A DNA stretch of 64,000 nucleotides. Origin: Microbacterium sp. Root61. GTDB lineage: Bacteria; Actinomycetota; Actinomycetes; Actinomycetales; Microbacteriaceae. The translations under genes and the position numbers were made by a program. The stretch is taken from positions 3,355,713 to 3,419,712 of the forward strand of contig NZ_LMGU01000001.1 in NCBI RefSeq assembly GCF_001427525.1. Reading direction: 5' to 3'. Below are positions 36,149 to 44,804 of the stretch, in pieces. Positions within the stretch are counted from its first letter, which is position 1. Each line of letters begins with the position of its first letter. Under the pieces are notes generated by a model. The model ran no database searches, was not told the origin of the DNA, and saw only the letters and a list, made by a program, of their open reading frames with translations.

Positions 36149-37230
36149 ACCGCAACGAGCCTCTGGTGCTCGGCATCGAAACGAGCTGCGATGAGACCGG
36201 TATCGGCATCGTCCGCGGCAGCACCCTGCTGAGCAACACCATCGCGAGCAGCATGGACGAGCACGCCCGCTACGGCGGTGTCGTGCCGGAGGTCGCCGCG
36301 CGTGCGCACCTCGAGGCGCTGCAGCCGTCGATCGACGCGGCGCTCGCCGAGTCCGGGGTGGGTCTCAGCGACCTGGACGCCATCGCGGTCACGAGTGGGC
36401 CAGGCCTGGCCGGGGCGCTCATGGTCGGGATCGGCGCGGCCAAGGCGCTCGCCGTCTCATTGGATCGCCCGCTGTACGCGGTCAACCACCTCGTCGGGCA
36501 CATCGCGGCCGATCTCCTGGACGCCGATGCGCCGCCCCTGGAGTACCCGACCGTCGCCTTGCTGGTCAGCGGCGGACACACGTCGCTGCTGCTCGTGCGC
36601 GACCTCACCACCGACGTCGAGATGCTCGGCGAGACGATGGACGACGCCGCCGGCGAGGCCTTCGACAAGGTCGCGCGCCTGCTCGGGCTGCCCTACCCGG
36701 GCGGTCCCGAGATCGATCGGGCAGCGGCATCCGGAGACCCGGATGCGATCCGCTTCCCGCGCGGACTCTCGCGGGCGTCCGACATGGACAAGCACCGCTA
36801 CGACTTCTCGTTCTCCGGCCTCAAGACCGCCGTAGCCCGGTGGGTCGAGCAGCGCGAAGCCGCCGGAGAATCGGTGCCGATCGCGGATGTCGCGGCATCC
36901 TTCCGGGAGTCCGTCGTGGACGTGCTGATCACCAAGGCGCTCGACGCGTGCGCGCGGTACGAGGTGCCGCGCCTGCTGCTCGGGGGCGGCGTGATCGCGA
37001 ATCGGCGGCTGCGCGAGGTGGCGATGGAGCGAGCGGATGCCGCGGGCGTGGCGTTGCGGATCCCGCCGCTGTCGCTCTGCACCGACAACGGCGCGATGAT
37101 CGCCGGGCTCGCTTCCGCGCTCATCTCGTCGGGGCGCGAGCCGTCGACGCTGTCGTTCGGGGCGGATTCCACCTTGCCGGTCACCCAGATCCAGGTGGAC
37201 GAGCGCCCGCGCGAAGGGGTGCCCGCATGA
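36145..37230 (+). CDS. tsaD: tRNA threonylcarbamoyladenosine transferase TsaD
   Basis: A 361-residue metalloenzyme (Kae1/OSGEP family) that transfers the threonylcarbamoyl group to A37. [15 protein letters not shown] at the start, [11 protein letters not shown] with the metal-binding HxxxH near residue 110, [45 protein letters not shown] and [15 protein letters not shown] are all canonical. The ATG at 36145 overlaps the rimI stop (ATGA) with GGGAGC upstream; a GTG two codons earlier is possible. It completes the t6A set with tsaE and tsaB. Confidence 0.96.
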   Translation: MNRNEPLVLGIETSCDETGIGIVRGSTLLSNTIASSMDEHARYGGVVPEVAARAHLEALQPSIDAALAESGVGLSDLDAIAVTSGPGLAGALMVGIGAAKALAVSLDRPLYAVNHLVGHIAADLLDADAPPLEYPTVALLVSGGHTSLLLVRDLTTDVEMLGETMDDAAGEAFDKVARLLGLPYPGGPEIDRAAASGDPDAIRFPRGLSRASDMDKHRYDFSFSGLKTAVARWVEQREAAGESVPIADVAASFRESVVDVLITKALDACARYEVPRLLLGGGVIANRRLREVAMERADAAGVALRIPPLSLCTDNGAMIAGLASALISSGREPSTLSFGADSTLPVTQIQVDERPREGVPA

Positions 37231-37721
37231 GCGAGAAGGATGCCTCGGCGCCGGTGGATGAGCCCGCGAAGGACGCAGAAGCCTCTGCTGCGCCGCCCGT
37301 GACAGAGCCGCCGTCGCCCGACGTGGCACCGGTCGCCGAGGGGTCGGCGCTCCCCGGCGAGCACCGCGGCGGCTTCGCTCGGCTGCCCACCGCGCCGGTG
37401 GGTATCGCGGCGCCGGTCGTGGACCCGGCATCGCTGCCCCTGCCGACGCTGGAATGGATGCTTCCGGATCCGCCCGCGCCGCACCGTGGGCTGGCCGCCT
37501 GGGCGCTGATGTTCTCGATCGCCGGGCTCGTCGTGTCACTGTTCGTCGGCTGGGGGTTCCCGATCGGCATCGTCGGCATCGTGACAGCGATCCTCGCGCT
37601 GCGTCGCCCGCTGGAGAGCCGCCGGGTCGCCGTGTGGGCGCTCGTGCTCGGCGTCGTGTCGGTCATCTACAGCGCCGGCTGGCTGCTCTGGGCTGCGAGC
37701 CGCGTCGACCTCCTCGGCTGA
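37227..37721 (+). CDS. DUF4190-like small membrane protein
   Basis: A 164-residue protein with a long acidic, Pro/Ala-rich N-terminal half and two to three membrane segments in the C-terminal half: [36 protein letters not shown] and [19 protein letters not shown]. The pattern of helix-GxxLGIVGIVxAxLALRR is like DUF4190 proteins of unknown role. ATG at 37227 overlaps the tsaD stop by four bases, so it is cotranscribed with the tsa operon. No function is predicted. Confidence 0.75.
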   Translation: MSEKDASAPVDEPAKDAEASAAPPVTEPPSPDVAPVAEGSALPGEHRGGFARLPTAPVGIAAPVVDPASLPLPTLEWMLPDPPAPHRGLAAWALMFSIAGLVVSLFVGWGFPIGIVGIVTAILALRRPLESRRVAVWALVLGVVSVIYSAGWLLWAASRVDLLG

Positions 37722-37722
37722 G

Positions 37723-38910
37723 CTACACGCGGTCGGCGAGGAGGGCGAGGCGCTGTGACCCGATGCGGGTCATGATGAGGGTCGCGGATGCCGCACCCTT
37801 CAGCTTCAGCGCTTTGCGCAGCACGGCGGGGTCGATGTCCACGCCGCGCTTCTTGATCTCGAGCGTGCCGATGCCGCGCTCCCTCAGGGCCTTGCCCAGC
37901 GCCTTGACGTCGGCGGGCAGCTCCTCGCGGATGCGGAACGACGACACGAACGGGCTCGTCAACGCGGCATCCGAGGTGAGATAGGCGATGCCGCCGGACA
38001 GCATGCCCGCCTCCAACGCCCGGGCCACGTCGCCGATGAGGCGCGCACGGATCACCGCGCCGTCCGGTTCGTGCACGAAGGCGCCGAGCGTGCGGACCGG
38101 CTCATCCTCGGCATCCTCCGCTGAGGTCAGCTCGTGGGCGGCGTCGCCGCGCACCACCAGCGCCGCTCGGCGGATGCCTTCACGAGCCAGCGCGCCGGAC
38201 CACAGCACCAGCTCTATCGTCGCGCCGTCGGCGCTGACCCACTGCGCTTCCATGTCGTCCGGCACGGCGTCGCGGTCGAACCCGGGCCCGAGCTTGATGC
38301 CGGTCGGCACCGTCTGCGCGAGTCCGAAGGCCCAGTCGAGGGAGGGCGTGTAGTCCGCGGCGCTCACGCGCGAGGTCTCGCTGTGCCCCGAGGTGCGGCG
38401 CGCGGGATCCATCCACACGGCGTCGGCAGCGGAGATATCGGATGCCTCGGCCAGACCGTGACGCACGGTCACGCTGTCGCCGAACGGTGCCAGGTTGTAC
38501 GCGGCGATCGCGGCCGTGACCTCGTCGGCATCCACCGCGTCGACGTGCAGTCCCAGGCCGGCGAGGCCGAGCGCATCCCCGCCGATGCCGCAGCCGAGAT
38601 CGGCGACGCGGGTGAGGCCGGCGGCGCGGAAGCGGGCGGCGTGACGGGCTGCGATCGACAGCCGCGTGGCCTGCTCGAGCCCGGCGCGGGTGAACAGCAT
38701 CCGGTCGGCGAACTCGCCGAACTTCGACCGACCGCGCACCCGCAGCCGCGCCTGGCCGACGACAGCGGAGACGAGTGCGGGGGAGTGCCCCGCGGCACGC
38801 AGACGGGAGACGACGCGGGTGACGTCCTCGGCGGACTCGACCGGAGGCAGAGCATCCAGCAGTCGCAGGCCTTCGGGGGTGAGCAGCTCGGTGAGCTCGG
38901 CCATGTCCAT
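37723..38910 (-). CDS. THUMP-like domain class I SAM-dependent methyltransferase
   Basis: A 395-residue protein with a SAM-binding Rossmann fold: ADLGCGIGGDALGLAGLG near residue 105 is motif I, VDAVDADEVTAA motif II, and AVWMDPARR near residue 165 the catalytic-type loop. The C-terminal 60 residues, ending in MTRIGSQRLALLADRV, match the THUMP-like domain found in this actinobacterial family. It probably methylates an RNA base, but the target is not known. It is convergent with the small membrane protein, one base apart, and two ATG codons at 38910 and 38904 are possible starts. Confidence 0.85.
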   Translation of the reverse strand: MDMAELTELLTPEGLRLLDALPPVESAEDVTRVVSRLRAAGHSPALVSAVVGQARLRVRGRSKFGEFADRMLFTRAGLEQATRLSIAARHAARFRAAGLTRVADLGCGIGGDALGLAGLGLHVDAVDADEVTAAIAAYNLAPFGDSVTVRHGLAEASDISAADAVWMDPARRTSGHSETSRVSAADYTPSLDWAFGLAQTVPTGIKLGPGFDRDAVPDDMEAQWVSADGATIELVLWSGALAREGIRRAALVVRGDAAHELTSAEDAEDEPVRTLGAFVHEPDGAVIRARLIGDVARALEAGMLSGGIAYLTSDAALTSPFVSSFRIREELPADVKALGKALRERGIGTLEIKKRGVDIDPAVLRKALKLKGAASATLIMTRIGSQRLALLADRV

Positions 38911-38972
38911 CCGGCAAGCCTACGGCCGAGGCATCCGCTCGCCGCCGCGCCCCTCCCCGGGGCCCGTCACCC

Positions 38973-39018
38973 AACCCCCTATCGGATCCCCATGCACGCC
39001 GGGGGTTTCTGCGGGGTT
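38973..39018. promoter_or_regulatory. G-rich boxes upstream of first iniB-like gene
   Basis: In the 190-base gap before the iniB-like gene there is AACCCCC at 38973-38979, GGGGGTT at 39001-39007 and GGGGTT at 39013-39018. Similar GGGGGTT boxes stand upstream of the second iniB-like gene (45721 and 45742). The neighbouring LuxR/MalT-type regulator is the obvious candidate to bind them, since MalT itself recognises G-rich boxes; this is inference. Confidence 0.4.
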
Positions 39019-39100
39019 GCTCCCGATGCCGGACCAGACGCGAATCTCCAGACTCGTACCAACGCGTCGCCTTGGCGCTCCACGAACGAAGGAAGAGATC

Positions 39101-40360
39101 ATGGCTGTGAACGACAACCTCAACGTTCTGGGCATCCAGACCAACCTCGACACGGACCTCCTGTCGAACAACGATGTACTTTCGGGAAACACCGACAACT
39201 CGGACAACTCGGACAACTCCGACAACTCCGACAACTCGGACAACGACTTCCTGTCGGGCAACACGGACAACTCGGACAACTCCGACAACTCGGACAACTC
39301 GGACAATTCCGACAACTCCGACAACTCGGACAACTCCGACAACTCGGACAACTCCGACAACTCGGACAACTCCGTCGACACGGACGTGGATGTCGACGTC
39401 GAGGACTCGTTCAACGAGGACGACTCGTACCAGGACTCGATCAACGACTCGTTCCAGGTGAACGACTCGTTCCAGGACAACTCGATCCACGACTCGGCCA
39501 ACGACAACTCGGTCAACGCCGGCATCCGCCAGTACAACTCGGGCTTCGGTGACATCAACTTCATCGACGACAGCGAGGGTGGCGGCGGCGGCATGGTCGG
39601 CCTCATGGGCGCGGGCAGCGGCGGAGACTTCGACTTCGATGTCGACGCACGGTCCACGAACAACGACCAGTCGGTCAACCAGAACATCACCACCAACTCG
39701 GGCAGCGGCGGAGCCGCCCTCGCGGTCGGCGGAGATGCGGATGGCGGCTTCGGCGGCGTGCTCTCGGGTGCCGGCGGCGGCGACAGCGGCAACGGCGGTG
39801 CGGGTGGCAGTGGCACCGGCGCGGCAGGCGGCGCAGGCGGCGCAGGCGGCCTCGGTGGTCTCGGCAGCGGCGGTGCCGGTGGGGACGGCGGCCTCGGTGG
39901 TGCCGGAACGGGCGCAGCCGGTGGCGGCAGCGGTGGTGCCGGCGATGCCGGTTCGCTGGGGGTCGGCGGCGGCCAGGGCGGCAGCGCGGGGAACGCCAAC
40001 GCGAATGGCGGCGACGCCAACGGTGGAAACGTGAGCCAGTTCTTCAACCAGGACTCGGTGATCGTCTCCGGCGACGGCTCATATGGTGCCGGCGGCAACG
40101 TCGACGTCAACAACATCAACACCAACATCGATGTGGGGGACATCTCGATCGGGAACACCTGGAACACGGACTCGTTCAACGACGACCTCGACTTCTCCGA
40201 CAACTGGTCGATCAACGACTCGTTCCAGGACAACTCGGACAACTCGATCAACGATTCGTTCCAGGACAACTCGGACGACCACGGGGTCGATGTGGACGTG
40301 GATGTGGACAACTCCAACGTCGGAAGCCCGTTCGGCGACGCGAACGAGATCGACTTCTGA
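39101..40360 (+). CDS. IniB-like Asp/Asn/Ser-repeat and glycine-rich protein
   Basis: A 419-residue low-complexity protein. Residues about 32-91 are mostly Asp-Asn-Ser triplets, residues 92-130 repeat NDSFQDNS-like units, a Gly/Ala-rich stretch fills about 200-305, and the C-terminal part has QFFNQDSVIVSGDG, DVGDISIGNT and further NDSFQDNS units. There is no signal peptide or membrane segment. The segments VNQNI and QDSV-x-SGDG recur in the protein at 44801, which also has an IniB-type N-terminus. Together with the two dynamins downstream this marks it as the IniB-position gene of an iniBAC-like locus. ATG at 39101 has AAGGAAGAG before it. Cellular role unknown; its extreme composition suggests an extended, disordered polymer. 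Confidence 0.75.
   Translation: MAVNDNLNVLGIQTNLDTDLLSNNDVLSGNTDNSDNSDNSDNSDNSDNDFLSGNTDNSDNSDNSDNSDNSDNSDNSDNSDNSDNSDNSDNSVDTDVDVDVEDSFNEDDSYQDSINDSFQVNDSFQDNSIHDSANDNSVNAGIRQYNSGFGDINFIDDSEGGGGGMVGLMGAGSGGDFDFDVDARSTNNDQSVNQNITTNSGSGGAALAVGGDADGGFGGVLSGAGGGDSGNGGAGGSGTGAAGGAGGAGGLGGLGSGGAGGDGGLGGAGTGAAGGGSGGAGDAGSLGVGGGQGGSAGNANANGGDANGGNVSQFFNQDSVIVSGDGSYGAGGNVDVNNINTNIDVGDISIGNTWNTDSFNDDLDFSDNWSINDSFQDNSDNSINDSFQDNSDDHGVDVDVDVDNSNVGSPFGDANEIDF
39194..39373 (+). repeat. 9-base tandem repeat encoding Asp-Asn-Ser
   Basis: Units of GACAACTC(G/C) repeat about five times at 39194-39238 and about twelve times at 39266-39373, separated by an insert encoding DFLSGNT. The unit length is a multiple of three, so copy-number change alters protein length without a frameshift. 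The last base alternates irregularly between G and C. Confidence 0.9.
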
Positions 40361-40373
40361 TCCCTTCGCACAC

Positions 40374-40410
40374 GTTCTGCCCGGCCGCCCCTGGGGTGGC
40401 CGGGCAGAAC
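40374..40410 (+). terminator. Hairpin between iniB-like gene and small acidic gene
   Basis: A 13-base perfect stem (GTTCTGCCCGGCC and its complement) around a G/C-rich 11-base loop starts 14 bases after the stop of the iniB-like gene. It should end most transcripts there and lower expression of the dynamin genes relative to the iniB-like gene. Confidence 0.75.
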
Positions 40411-40478
40411 ACCATTTACCGAACGCGGTGGTGGTGCGAAACTGAACCTCAGAAGCTTCCGCGCGAAGGGTGGGGAAG

Positions 40479-40769
40479 ATGAGCGAGGATGCAGTGAACG
40501 GGCGCAGCGGCGTCGAGCCGCCCCGCGATCCCGACGGCGCGCAGACAGTGGGACACGACTCGGACGTCGGCGCGGACGCCGCGTCGAGCCTCTGGGGAGC
40601 CGACATCGACGTGTTCTCGGATCCGGCGGAGACGGGGATGTTCTCCGACGAGATCGAGAACATCGATGCGTCTGATTGGGATGCGGACGCCTCCGGCATC
40701 TGGGGGGATGACGGAGACGGCGCCGGCCTCGACGACGGCGGTGCGATAGGACTCGACTTCCCGCTCTGA
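40479..40769 (+). CDS. Small acidic protein of the iniBAC-like locus
   Basis: A 96-residue, strongly acidic protein rich in Asp, Gly, Trp and Ser (for example SLWGADIDVFSD and ASDWDADASGIWGDDGD), with no membrane segment and ending in LDFPL. The ATG at 40479 has a GGGGAAG sequence next to it; a GTG three codons upstream is possible. It stands between the iniB-like gene and the first dynamin gene and follows a terminator, so it may have its own promoter in the 118-base gap. I know no homologue; its composition suggests a disordered adaptor or a cousin of the IniB-like proteins. Confidence 0.6.
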   Translation: MSEDAVNGRSGVEPPRDPDGAQTVGHDSDVGADAASSLWGADIDVFSDPAETGMFSDEIENIDASDWDADASGIWGDDGDGAGLDDGGAIGLDFPL

Positions 40770-40836
40770 TCTGGGATTCGCTTGCGCATCGGATGCGGCG
40801 GCACGGCATCGATCTGTCACGATGGAAGAGGGACAC

Positions 40837-42723
40837 ATGCTCGAATCGGGCAGAAGCGAGGAATTCGCCGTGGTCGAGAGCGAAGACGCATCGTCGACAG
40901 CCGAGGTGGCCGACATCACCGCACTCGTGCGCAGCGTGAGCGAATTCGCCGCCGACACGGGCCGCGCGGACTTGGCCAAGCGGCTGGAAAGCACCCGATC
41001 GCGCCTGATCGATCCCGATGTCCGCGTCATCGTCGTGGGGGAGTTCAAGCAAGGGAAGAGCAAGCTCATCAACGCGCTCGTCAACGCACCGGCGTGTCCG
41101 GTGGACGACGATGTCGCCACGAGCGTGCCGACCTCCGTCAGCTATGCCGACGAAGCGTCTGCGTGGATCCTCACCCGCGAGGAGGACTCGTCGACCGGCT
41201 CCGCGATCGAACGGCGGCAGGTGTCGCTGGAGGAGCTGCCGCAATACGTGTCGGAGCGGGGCAATCCGGGCAACGAGCGCAATATCGTCTCGGCGGAGGT
41301 GCTTCTGCCGCGCGAGTTCCTCAAAGGGGGTCTTCGCCTCGTCGACTCGCCGGGCGTCGGCGGGCTCGAGTCCTCCAACGCCTTGGCGACCCTGTCGGCG
41401 CTGTCCTCCGCCCACGCCGTCCTCCTCGTCTCGGATGCCTCGCAGGAGTACACCGAACCGGAGGTGCAGTTCCTCAAACATGCGATGCGGATCTCGCCGA
41501 ATGTCGCCGCTGTGCTCGCCAAGACCGACCTGTACCCCCAGTGGCGCGAAATCGAGGAGATCGACCGCGGTCGTCTGCGCGACGCCGGGGATGTGCCGAT
41601 GTTCTCGGTCTCCAGCGACCTGAGACTGCTCGCCGCGGAGTTGAGGGATCGGACTCTGAACGACGAGTCGGGATTCCCGGCGCTCGTCACGCACCTGCGC
41701 CGCGAGGTCCTCGGCCGCGCCGAGGTCATCCGCCAGCGCAGCGCCGTGCACGACCTGGTCTCGGTCGTCGATCAGGTCAGCGTTTCGCTCCGCTCCGAGC
41801 TCAACGCACTGCTGCATCCCGAGGACACACCTCGGATGATCGCCCAGCTCGAAGCGGCCAAGGCACGCGCCGACGAGTTCCGTGGACGGTCGGCACGGTG
41901 GCAGGTGACGCTCACCGATGGCATCGTCGACCTGATCGCAGACATGGAGCACGACCTGCGTGATCGCCTGCGCAAAGTGCAGCGCGAGGCGGAGGCGTCG
42001 ATCGACGAAGGCGACCCCGGTCCGATCTGGGACGAGGTCACCGCGTGGCTCGAGCAGCGGGTCGCGGGAGCCGTGTCCGAGACGTTCGTCTGGACGGACG
42101 AGCGCTCTCGCTGGCTCTCCGAGGAGGTCGCGGAGCTGTTCAGCCAGGGTGAGGCTGCGCTTCCCGCCATCGAAGTCGGTGACACCCGCGGCGTGCTGGA
42201 TCCCGTCGAGGGGGTCGGGGGACTGGACTCGGGGCGCCTCGGGGCGGGCGAGAAGATCTTCATCGGTGTCCGAGGCTCGTACGGCGGTGTGTTGATGGTG
42301 GGTCTGGCGACCGGCCTGATCGGCCTGTCGCTGATCAACCCCCTCTCGCTGCTGGCCGGAGTGCTCGTCGGCCGCCGGGCGTACCGCGAGGACATGACCG
42401 CGAGACTGTCCCGGCGCCAGCACGAGGCGAAGATCCTCGTGCGCCGATACATCGACGAGGTGATCTTCCAAGTCGGAAAGCAGCTCAAGGACCGTCTGCG
42501 GACGGTCCAGCGCGCGGCCCGCGACCACTTCGGTTCGATGGCCGAGGAGCTGCACCAGTCGCTCTCAGAGGCACTCACAGCCTCGAAGCAGGCCGCCGGC
42601 ACCTTCACATCGCAGCGCGACCAGCGGGTCATGGTCCTGCAGGAGCAGCTCCGGCGGCTGGACGCCCTTTCCGCCGAGCTGCCCGCGCTGCCGCCGATCC
42701 GCCGCGAGGCTGTGCGTCGGTGA
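40837..42723 (+). CDS. iniA: Dynamin-like GTPase, IniA type
   Basis: A 628-residue bacterial dynamin-like protein. The GTPase domain shows G1 VVGEFKQGKSKL at residues 66-77, the G2 threonine in SVPTSV, G3 VDSPGVGG at 169-176 and G4 VLAKTD. Long helical regions follow, with a hydrophobic paddle-like segment MVGLATGLIGLSLINPLSLLA near residues 487-510, as in mycobacterial IniA, which binds and remodels the membrane. The ATG at 40837 has AGAGGGA before it; one five codons upstream lacks this. It overlaps the second dynamin by four bases. The pair plausibly protects the envelope under stress, by analogy with iniBAC. Confidence 0.88.
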   Translation: MLESGRSEEFAVVESEDASSTAEVADITALVRSVSEFAADTGRADLAKRLESTRSRLIDPDVRVIVVGEFKQGKSKLINALVNAPACPVDDDVATSVPTSVSYADEASAWILTREEDSSTGSAIERRQVSLEELPQYVSERGNPGNERNIVSAEVLLPREFLKGGLRLVDSPGVGGLESSNALATLSALSSAHAVLLVSDASQEYTEPEVQFLKHAMRISPNVAAVLAKTDLYPQWREIEEIDRGRLRDAGDVPMFSVSSDLRLLAAELRDRTLNDESGFPALVTHLRREVLGRAEVIRQRSAVHDLVSVVDQVSVSLRSELNALLHPEDTPRMIAQLEAAKARADEFRGRSARWQVTLTDGIVDLIADMEHDLRDRLRKVQREAEASIDEGDPGPIWDEVTAWLEQRVAGAVSETFVWTDERSRWLSEEVAELFSQGEAALPAIEVGDTRGVLDPVEGVGGLDSGRLGAGEKIFIGVRGSYGGVLMVGLATGLIGLSLINPLSLLAGVLVGRRAYREDMTARLSRRQHEAKILVRRYIDEVIFQVGKQLKDRLRTVQRAARDHFGSMAEELHQSLSEALTASKQAAGTFTSQRDQRVMVLQEQLRRLDALSAELPALPPIRREAVRR

Positions 42724-44393
42724 ACGGGCCGACCACGCAGGAGGCGGAGGAGCTGCTTCGCACGGCCGCGTCCGTGTATGCCGACGACCCCGCGGCCATG
42801 GCGGTCATCGGGAAGCTCGAGCAGCGACTGAGCGAGCCTCTGCGATTGGCGATCGCCGGGATGGTCAAGGCGGGCAAGTCCACGCTGCTGAACGCGATGC
42901 TCGGCGAGCAGATCGCCCCGACGGACGCCGGCGAGTGCACGCGGGTGGTCACGTGGTACCGATACTCGCCGACGCCCTCGATCACGATGCACCTGAACAA
43001 CGGTGAGACCCGCCGGATGCCCGTGCACCGCGAGCGCGGACGTTTGGCCCTCGGTCTGGGCGGCCTTCCCGCGGAGGATGTGCAGTGGCTCGAGGTCGGG
43101 TGGCCGCTGGATGCGCTCAGATCGGTGATCCTCATCGACACGCCGGGCATGGCTTCGATGTCGAAGGAGATATCGCTGCGCGCGACCCGATTCCTCACCG
43201 GGGAGGAGGAGCCGTCCTCGGCGGACGCCGTCATCTATCTCATGCGTCACCTGCACGCGTCGGACGTGGCGTTCCTCGAGGCGTTCCGTGACACCGCGCC
43301 CGGAGGCGGGCAGACGGTGTGCGCTGTGGGGGTGCTGTCCCGATCGGACGAGATCGGCTCCGGCCGGATCGACTCGCTGCTGTCCGCGGCCAAGGTGGCC
43401 CGGCGCTACGAGCACGAAGCCGATCTCGCCTCTTTGGTGCTCGGTGTGATCCCCGTCGCGGGTCTGGTCGCCGAGGGTGCCAGGACGCTCCGCGAGAGCG
43501 AGTACATCGCCTTCCGCCAGCTCGCGGCGCTCGACCGGGTCGAGCGGGAGAAGCTCTTCGTTTCGGCCGATCGATTCGTCGCCGACACCGCCACGACGAC
43601 CTTGAGCGCGACTGTGCGCAGCGATCTGGTGAGCCGGTTCGGCATTTTCGGCGTGCGTCTGGCGACAGCGTTGATCCGGGGCGGGACCGCAAGCTCGTCC
43701 GAGCTGGCCGAGGCGATGGTGCAGCAGAGCGGGCTCGTGCAGCTGCAGCAGTTCGTGCGTACACAGTTCCGCACGCGGGCGACGACTCTCAAGATCCGCG
43801 GAGTGCTGCTCGCGCTCGACAGGCTCATCCGGGACAATCCCCGCGACGGCGTGGACGTGATCCACGCCGCCAGCGAACGGATCTCGGCATCCGCGCACGG
43901 CCTTCGTGAGCTGACTCTCATCGCCAGCGCGCGGTCGGAGGGACTGCCGTTGACAGATCAGGACAGTGCGGAGGCGCTGCGGATCGTCGGCGGGGCGGGC
44001 GCGTTGCCCTATCTCCGACTCGGTGCGGCAGAGGACGCCGACGTCACGGTGTTGCGGGAACTGAGCGGGGCCGCACTCGCGCATTGGCGCACACTGGCCG
44101 AGTCCCCACTCACCTCCAGCGCCGCGATCGGTGTCTGCCGGGTGGTCATCCGCAGCCTGGAAGCGCTGGCAGCGGACCTCGGTCCGGATCCCGCGGCGAC
44201 GGCCGTCGCCGCGTCAGAGGTCGCCGCCGCCGACGATCCCCTCGGCTTTGCGGATGTCGTGGCGACGGGCGGACCAGGCGATGGCCGGGGGCAGGACGCT
44301 GCTGAGCAGAGCGAGAAGCACAAGCCCCGCCTGGGCTGGAAGAAGAAGCAGAAGGGACTGTCCGCGGTCACCGATCGCCACCCACTCGGATGA
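42720..44393 (+). CDS. iniC: Dynamin-like GTPase, IniC type
   Basis: A 557-residue dynamin-family GTPase. G1 is AGMVKAGKSTLLNAM at residues 46-60, G2 the threonine of GECTRVV, G3 LIDTPGMAS near residue 137, and the G4 position reads VLSRSDE rather than the usual (T/N)KxD. It is shorter than IniA and lacks an obvious hydrophobic paddle, as in mycobacterial IniC, so the two may work as a hetero-oligomer. The GTG start is coupled to the IniA stop (GTGA). The last 60 codons overlap an oppositely oriented gene. The C-terminal tail is charged (KHKPRLGWKKKQKG) and not conserved-looking. Confidence 0.85.
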   Translation: MNGPTTQEAEELLRTAASVYADDPAAMAVIGKLEQRLSEPLRLAIAGMVKAGKSTLLNAMLGEQIAPTDAGECTRVVTWYRYSPTPSITMHLNNGETRRMPVHRERGRLALGLGGLPAEDVQWLEVGWPLDALRSVILIDTPGMASMSKEISLRATRFLTGEEEPSSADAVIYLMRHLHASDVAFLEAFRDTAPGGGQTVCAVGVLSRSDEIGSGRIDSLLSAAKVARRYEHEADLASLVLGVIPVAGLVAEGARTLRESEYIAFRQLAALDRVEREKLFVSADRFVADTATTTLSATVRSDLVSRFGIFGVRLATALIRGGTASSSELAEAMVQQSGLVQLQQFVRTQFRTRATTLKIRGVLLALDRLIRDNPRDGVDVIHAASERISASAHGLRELTLIASARSEGLPLTDQDSAEALRIVGGAGALPYLRLGAAEDADVTVLRELSGAALAHWRTLAESPLTSSAAIGVCRVVIRSLEALAADLGPDPAATAVAASEVAAADDPLGFADVVATGGPGDGRGQDAAEQSEKHKPRLGWKKKQKGLSAVTDRHPLG

Positions 44394-44804
44394 CATCAGC
44401 ACCAGGATGACCTGGACGCCGAACGTCGCCAACTGCCACCACCGCACGTGCGCACGCCTGCTCATGAAGGACACGAGGAGCGTGATCTGAACGAGCAGGA
44501 CACCGACCATCACCCCGAACACGATCCAGAACACGATGTCGGATGCCGTGTCGTAGGTCTGATCGCTGCGTCCCTCGACCACGGCGCGCACCCGGTCGGC
44601 GATGAGCGGCAGCAGCTCCTTGCGGATCACGAAGAAGTACACGGCCGTGAAGCCGCCGACCGCGAAGCTGAGGATCCAGAAGAACTGACTCATCCGCACC
44701 GAGAACGGCGGAGTCAGTTTGACCAGCACGGGTGCGATGTTCGGGTTCTCCGTCGGCGGGCGCGCCGGCGCCTGCCGACCCCCATCCGTCGGGACCTCGG
44801 TCAC
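44214..44804 (-). CDS. Four-TM membrane protein of the iniBAC-like locus
   Basis: A 196-residue protein with a polar 38-residue N-terminus and four hydrophobic segments, beginning at QFFWILSFAVGGFTAVYFFVI, IVFWIVFGVMVGVLLVQITLL, WWQLATFGVQVILVLMSS and SLLLLLPAQAGLVLLALLSSV. No known motif is seen. The GTG start overlaps the stop of the second iniB-like gene by four bases, so the two are coupled. Its last 60 codons, including the fourth segment, are antisense to the 3' end of the iniC-like gene. It may hold the dynamins or the IniB-like protein at the membrane; that is inference. Confidence 0.72.
   Translation of the reverse strand: MTEVPTDGGRQAPARPPTENPNIAPVLVKLTPPFSVRMSQFFWILSFAVGGFTAVYFFVIRKELLPLIADRVRAVVEGRSDQTYDTASDIVFWIVFGVMVGVLLVQITLLVSFMSRRAHVRWWQLATFGVQVILVLMSSEWVAIGDRGQSLLLLLPAQAGLVLLALLSSVLPPAIAWSARRHDIRKAEGIVGGGDL

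Noticed and set aside
39194..39373. Tandem repeats taken as a CRISPR array
   Set aside because: The units are 9 bases, contiguous and in frame with a coding sequence; there are no spacers and no cas genes.
38920..42555. A very long open frame on the - strand with Glu-Leu-Ser repeats, opposite the iniB-like gene
   Set aside because: It is the complement of the Asp-Asn-Ser repeat and high-GC codons; no ribosome binding site, mixed low-complexity content, and the + strand genes have clear motifs.
41772..44084. A 770-codon open frame opposite the dynamin genes
   Set aside because: Shadow frame; both dynamin GTPases on the + strand keep all nucleotide-binding motifs.
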